A DNA stretch of 64,000 nt from Bradyrhizobium diversitatis. Its GTDB lineage: Bacteria > Pseudomonadota > Alphaproteobacteria > Rhizobiales > Xanthobacteraceae. A program made the position numbers and the translations under genes. Numbering within the stretch: position 1 is the stretch's first letter; each line of letters starts with the position of its first letter. The notes beneath the pieces are model-generated. The model had not been told where the DNA came from. It ran no database searches and saw only the letters and a list, made by a program, of their open reading frames with translations. Of this stretch, positions 63,391 through 64,000 are shown one piece after another. The stretch spans positions 124,001 through 188,000 of the forward strand of contig NZ_JACEGD010000007.1 of the NCBI RefSeq assembly GCF_016031635.1, given 5' to 3'.

Positions 63391-64000
63391 ATGCAGCAGC
63401 TCTCGTCTCTGGTGGACGTCAGGTCGGAAGACTATCGGCTCAACGAACTTCATAACAGGCGACTGGCAAAAGAATTGGAGGAGCGCCAGCAGGCCGCCCG
63501 CTTCGCGCGTCCGGTACGGGATCTTGACCGTCTCAAGCGGCAAAACAAGCTGTTTGTGCGTGATCGGATCGAGGCTTTGCTTGATCCAGACACTCCGTTT
63601 CTCGAGCTTTCGACACTGGCGGCTAACAAAGCCTATGACGGTGAGGTGCCCGGCGCCGCTCAGGTCGTTGGGATCGGCATTGTCGCGGGTCGAGAGGTCG
63701 TCATTCACGCAGATGACGCTAGCGTCAAGGGCGGGGCCTGGTATCCGCTATCGGTCAAGAAGATCGTGCGGGCCTTGGACATCGCAATCGAGAATTGCCT
63801 GCCGGTCGTTCACTTGTGCGACTGTGCCGGAGGTTTCTTGCCCTTACAGGCAGAGTTCTTCGCAGATCGCTATCACGCGGGTCGAATTCTTCGCAATCAG
63901 TCCATTCTCTCAAAGATGGGAGTACCGCAGGTCGGTATAGCCATGGGCCATTGCAGCGCCGGCGGGGCATATGTCCCGGCGCTTAGCGACTACAACATTA
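63391..64000 (+). CDS. Acyl-CoA carboxylase carboxyltransferase beta subunit (cut by window edge)
   Basis: ATG 63391 follows the carrier gene by one base and opens a frame that runs to the window end, 203 codons visible. ELEERQQAARFARPVRDLDRLKRQNKLFVRDRIEALLDPDTPFLELSTLAANKAYDG, then VGIGIVAGREVVIHADDASVKGGAWYPLSVKKIVRALDIA and GIAMGHCSAGGAYVPALSDYNI are carboxyltransferase motifs of the methylcrotonyl/propionyl-CoA type. It moves CO2 from biotin to an acyl-CoA. The enzyme's substrate cannot be told from this part. Confidence 0.9.
   Translation, partial: MQQLSSLVDVRSEDYRLNELHNRRLAKELEERQQAARFARPVRDLDRLKRQNKLFVRDRIEALLDPDTPFLELSTLAANKAYDGEVPGAAQVVGIGIVAGREVVIHADDASVKGGAWYPLSVKKIVRALDIAIENCLPVVHLCDCAGGFLPLQAEFFADRYHAGRILRNQSILSKMGVPQVGIAMGHCSAGGAYVPALSDYNI

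Overview
The window looks like part of the symbiosis island of a Bradyrhizobium strain. The evidence is a nodABCSIJ operon behind a textbook nod box with divergent nodD, a second nodD-type gene cut by the left edge, and fixR, fixA and nifA, all of Bradyrhizobium type. dctA and many short Bradyrhizobium-type proteins are also present. Coding density is low, several genes are broken, and no rRNA, tRNA, CRISPR array or intact insertion sequence was recognised.

Layout. 1-20.6 kb: end of a NodD regulator, a small membrane-protein pair, GNAT acetyltransferase, prolyl oligopeptidase, paired M16 peptidases, cold-shock protein, secreted pectate lyase, a row of small proteins, HU protein, a frameshifted Fic gene and a LOG cytokinin-activating enzyme. 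20.9-30 kb: fixR with a possible RpoN promoter, a nodH pseudogene, then nodJ-nodI-nodS-nodC-nodB-nodA on the minus strand (no nodU), nod box and nodD. 31-36 kb: a TipAL/Mta-like MerR regulator with its own promoter, an orphan LivK-like binding protein, a secreted hypothetical protein and a solo LuxR. 38.8-46 kb: two tandem ParA-like ATPases, a phage-type protein, overlapping micro-ORFs, two tandem candidate RpoN-dependent small RNAs, a transglutaminase-like protease and small proteins. 46-50 kb: a queE remnant, fixA (RpoN promoter and NifA site) and nifA. 51-64 kb: hisC-like aminotransferase, luciferase-like monooxygenase, dctA, metC-like lyase, Omp25/31-like porin, methyltransferase, Cys-rich exported protein and a split biotin-dependent carboxylase running off the right edge.

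How it fits together. NodD with plant flavonoids would drive the nod operon to make and export an N-methylated lipochitooligosaccharide. Sulfation has probably been lost, since nodH is broken. NifA with RpoN would drive fixA and apparently the two small RNAs. DctA would feed bacteroids with C4-dicarboxylates.

Two observations stand out. (1) Six near-identical MerR-type promoters, each with a 19-bp spacer and an ACGT-n-CGT dyad, are scattered between 31 and 61 kb, one directly in front of the MerR gene itself; this suggests an island-wide regulon. (2) Near 42.4-42.9 kb there are two consecutive units of RpoN promoter, about 76-103 nt of highly structured RNA, and strong terminator with the same GCCCGACGC/GCGTCGGGC stem, with no convincing protein gene inside. 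These look like symbiosis-regulated small RNAs. All functional statements come from reading the sequence and from family knowledge; no searches were run.
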